DNA from: Flavobacteriales bacterium UBA7519
GTDB lineage: Bacteria; Bacteroidota; Bacteroidia; Flavobacteriales; Weeksellaceae
Length of the DNA: 8,162 bases
Direction of reading: 5' to 3'
Assembly (NCBI GenBank): GCA_002476905.1
Contig: DLND01000029.1
Span: 9,623-17,784, forward strand
Below, piece after piece: positions 7,145 to 8,162 of this stretch. Position numbers and translations under genes: made by a program. Each line of letters opens with the position of its first letter. The stretch's first letter is position 1. The notes beneath the pieces are model-generated. The model was not told the DNA's origin. It searched no databases and saw nothing but the letters and a program-made list of their open reading frames with translations.

Positions 7145-7281
7145 AGTAAACTCCATAAAAACACGATTTGGACTGATTTTCATTTTCTGTAATCTGCGCA
7201 AGGCAGCACGCCATCAAATGAACTTTCGTCCGGTAATTTTTAATTGTTGAGTTTACTTCTTTGTGTTAGAACTATTGTAGG
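7116..7281 (-). ncRNA. ssrS: Probable 6S RNA (flavobacterial type)
   Basis: An RNA of about 160-166 nt on the minus strand between zapA and rny, with the shape of 6S RNA, which binds housekeeping RNA polymerase by imitating an open promoter. From outside in: a 13-bp closing helix (7281-7269 with 7136-7124, one G-U pair); an internal loop; a 9-bp perfect helix AGTAAACTC/GAGTTTACT (7257-7249 with 7153-7145); a central bubble of about 17 and 16 nt (7248-7232, 7169-7154); GGAC/GTCC (7231-7228 with 7173-7170); TTCATTT/AAATGAA (7222-7216 with 7185-7179); and an apical region with GC-rich pairing. Eight U follow at 7123-7116. 6S genes often lie beside zapA, as in E. coli. No clear TAnnTTTG box precedes 7281, so it may be processed from the zapA transcript. 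The helices are seen directly; the 6S identity is inferred. An attenuator of rny is the main alternative. Confidence 0.65.
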
Positions 7282-7299
7282 CAACTTGTAGCTAGAATA

Positions 7300-7587
7300 T
7301 TAATCCTCCAGCTGTTCCAGGAGCGTATTGATTTTACTCACACGCTCATTTGTATTTTTTATATTTTTCTCGTTATTTAAAGAATATACTTCCGCATTGG
7401 TTCCCAGTTTCAAAGCGCACATCGCAAGAGCATCCTGTTTGTCTCTTACATCAAAGCTTGCTTCGAAGTCCTTAATCATTGTTTCTATCTGTTTTCCTAC
7501 TTTCCGAAGCGTCTCCTCTTCGGCAGCAGGTACGTTCAGCGGATAGTTTCTACCGGCAATATTGATTGTTATTCTTCTGAAATCCAT
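7300..7587 (-). CDS. zapA: Cell division protein ZapA
   Basis: A 95-residue cytosolic protein that binds FtsZ and bundles its filaments at the division ring. The N-terminal domain begins with a beta strand typical of ZapA (MDFRRITINIAGRNYPLNVP, 1-20) and continues with EEETLRKVGKQIETMI (23-38). The conserved helix with DKQDALAMCALKL (49-61) follows, then a C-terminal coiled-coil helix ending in LLEQLED. The length is normal. It starts 3 bp after the stop of a small coiled-coil gene, so both are surely co-transcribed. A 6S RNA candidate follows on the same strand. Family identity is clear. Confidence 0.9.
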   Translation of the reverse strand: MDFRRITINIAGRNYPLNVPAAEEETLRKVGKQIETMIKDFEASFDVRDKQDALAMCALKLGTNAEVYSLNNEKNIKNTNERVSKINTLLEQLED

Positions 7588-7590
7588 ATT

Positions 7591-7893
7591 TTATAAGCCG
7601 TTATTTTGAAGTTCGGAAATACACATATCTATTTCTTTTACTAGTCTGTTGATGTGATTTTTCATCAGACGGTTATGTTCTGCATTTCCGGATATCGCTG
7701 AATATAGTTTTAATTCTTTATTTTCTTCTGCCAAATTCTGGTTTCTGAGTCTTTCTTCTGCATATTCTTCTTTCAGCTTTTCTAGTTCATCGGACTGTTC
7801 TGCATATTTTTCCGAAAGATTCCTGAACTTCTTATGTAGGTTGAGGATCTTTTTTTCCAATACAGAAAAGTTGTTTTCTAACTCGCTTAGCAT
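7591..7893 (-). CDS. Small coiled-coil protein in operon with zapA
   Basis: A 100-residue protein made almost wholly of charged heptad-like helix (LEKKILNLHKKFRNLSEKYA near 12-31, then SDELEKLKEEYAEERLRNQN and LAEENKELKL to about residue 67). A second helix follows after a break near SAISGNAEHN (69-78). There is no signal peptide or membrane segment. I chose the ATG at 7893; a GTG just before it (7896) would add one residue. It is 3 bp from zapA and heads the operon. The size, coiled coil and partner suggest a division-ring accessory protein, perhaps like ZapB, but I see no sequence signature that proves this. Translation as a real gene is well supported by context. Confidence 0.82.
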   Translation of the reverse strand: MLSELENNFSVLEKKILNLHKKFRNLSEKYAEQSDELEKLKEEYAEERLRNQNLAEENKELKLYSAISGNAEHNRLMKNHINRLVKEIDMCISELQNNGL

Positions 7894-7918
7894 CACCAGA
7901 ATTAAATTCTAACTTTTA

Positions 7919-7949
7919 CAAAAATAGGAAAAATTAATGATGAATTAAA
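7919..7949 (-). promoter_or_regulatory. Promoter of the coiled-coil/zapA operon
   Basis: On the minus strand TTTA (7949-7946), 19 bases, then TATTTTTG (7926-7919), an exact match to the Bacteroidota -7 box TAnnTTTG. The -33 box has one mismatch to TTTG. Transcription would start near 7911, leaving a leader of about 18 nt before the ATG at 7893. This is the best promoter match in the window. It could also supply the 6S RNA by readthrough. Confidence 0.6.
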
Positions 7950-8056
7950 GGCTTATTGTCGTTTTATTAAAAGAGAATGCTTTTTATTTGATTTATAGAG
8001 ATTTAAAGTTTTTATAATTCTTTATTTTGCTGACAAAGCCTACTAAAATATTACAA

Positions 8057-8149
8057 TAAAGGTATCCGGCGCAGCTGCGTGAGGGCGAAAGGCATTGTTG
8101 GAGCTCCTCCGCCAGAGGCGGAGAGCGACTGCCTGCAGACCGACCTTTA
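8057..8149. repeat. GC-rich palindromic intergenic element (REP/MITE-like)
   Basis: A GC-rich block in otherwise very AT-rich intergenic DNA. Its ends are inverted: TAAAGGT (8057-8063) and ACCTTTA (8143-8149). Inside are the 10-bp palindrome CGCAGCTGCG (8070-8079) and a strong hairpin, CTCCGCC (8107-8113), loop AGA, GGCGGAG (8117-8123), extended by GCT/AGC with one bulged C. CTGCAG (8133-8138) is also palindromic. It looks like a repetitive folded element, not a gene: a plus-strand frame ending at TAG 8148-8150 is about 38 codons with no start, and a minus-strand frame is open to the edge but of odd composition. Its copy number in the genome cannot be seen from here. Confidence 0.5.
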
Positions 8150-8162
8150 GAGAATTGCGCGC

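Noticed and set aside
7011..7250. Plus-strand 79-codon open frame in the zapA-rny gap
   Set aside because: It lies antisense to the structured RNA, has a composition unlike a protein and no family resemblance; the RNA helices explain the segment.
8034..8150. Plus-strand open frame through the GC-rich element, ending at TAG 8148-8150
   Set aside because: About 38 codons with no start codon after the preceding TGA at 8031-8033, and it runs over palindromic DNA. Better explained as non-coding.
8043..8162. Minus-strand frame open from the right edge to a TAG near 8043, possibly the C-terminus of an upstream gene
   Set aside because: Its residues come from palindromic DNA and match no family end I recognise, including pheT, which I had considered as a possible neighbour. 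It cannot be excluded without sequence beyond the window.

Overview
The window looks like chromosomal DNA of a Flavobacteriia member of the Bacteroidota, most likely the Chryseobacterium/Weeksellaceae group. The coding sequence is AT-rich, intergenic spacers are very AT-rich, clear Shine-Dalgarno sequences are absent, and promoter-like sites resemble the Bacteroidota form TTTG-N17-22-TAnnTTTG. The proteins read like flavobacterial versions of their families. The genus is an inference from protein style, not a demonstrated identity.

Left part (1-4770): a GT-B type glycosyltransferase is on the minus strand, possibly followed by the first codons of another minus-strand gene cut by the window edge. 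Divergent from it, on the plus strand, are a bestrophin-family channel gene and a pentapeptide-repeat protein gene that overlap by one base (TGATG). After them comes a complete secreted gamma-glutamyltranspeptidase (ggt) with all catalytic and substrate-binding residues visible. A bidirectional hairpin terminator closes ggt against the convergent gene on its right.

Right part (4771-7950), all on the minus strand: reading in the direction of transcription, a small coiled-coil protein is followed by zapA, then a structured RNA that I call a 6S RNA (ssrS), then ribonuclease Y (rny) with its own terminator, then an Hsp20 small heat-shock protein. The first two genes are 3 bp apart and share a very good Bacteroidota promoter. 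The 6S call rests on a long interrupted helix with a central bubble, an apical arm, a terminator with a run of eight U, and the position next to zapA. The 3' end of this RNA can form either a short terminator hairpin or the long closing helix, but not both at once. The leader between this RNA and rny carries a 9-bp inverted repeat and a 12-bp palindrome. The hsp20 promoter candidate sits inside a 10-bp perfect inverted repeat, which could be an operator.

Right edge (8057-8149): a GC-rich, strongly palindromic, apparently non-coding element of about 93 bp stands out in AT-rich DNA. It looks like a repetitive intergenic (REP/MITE-like) element.

No CRISPR array, insertion sequence, rRNA or tRNA was seen. 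Most genes are ordinary housekeeping genes. The most interesting parts are the zapA-rny structured RNA with its alternative 3' fold, the hsp20 operator-like repeat, the bestrophin/pentapeptide pair and the GC-rich element.
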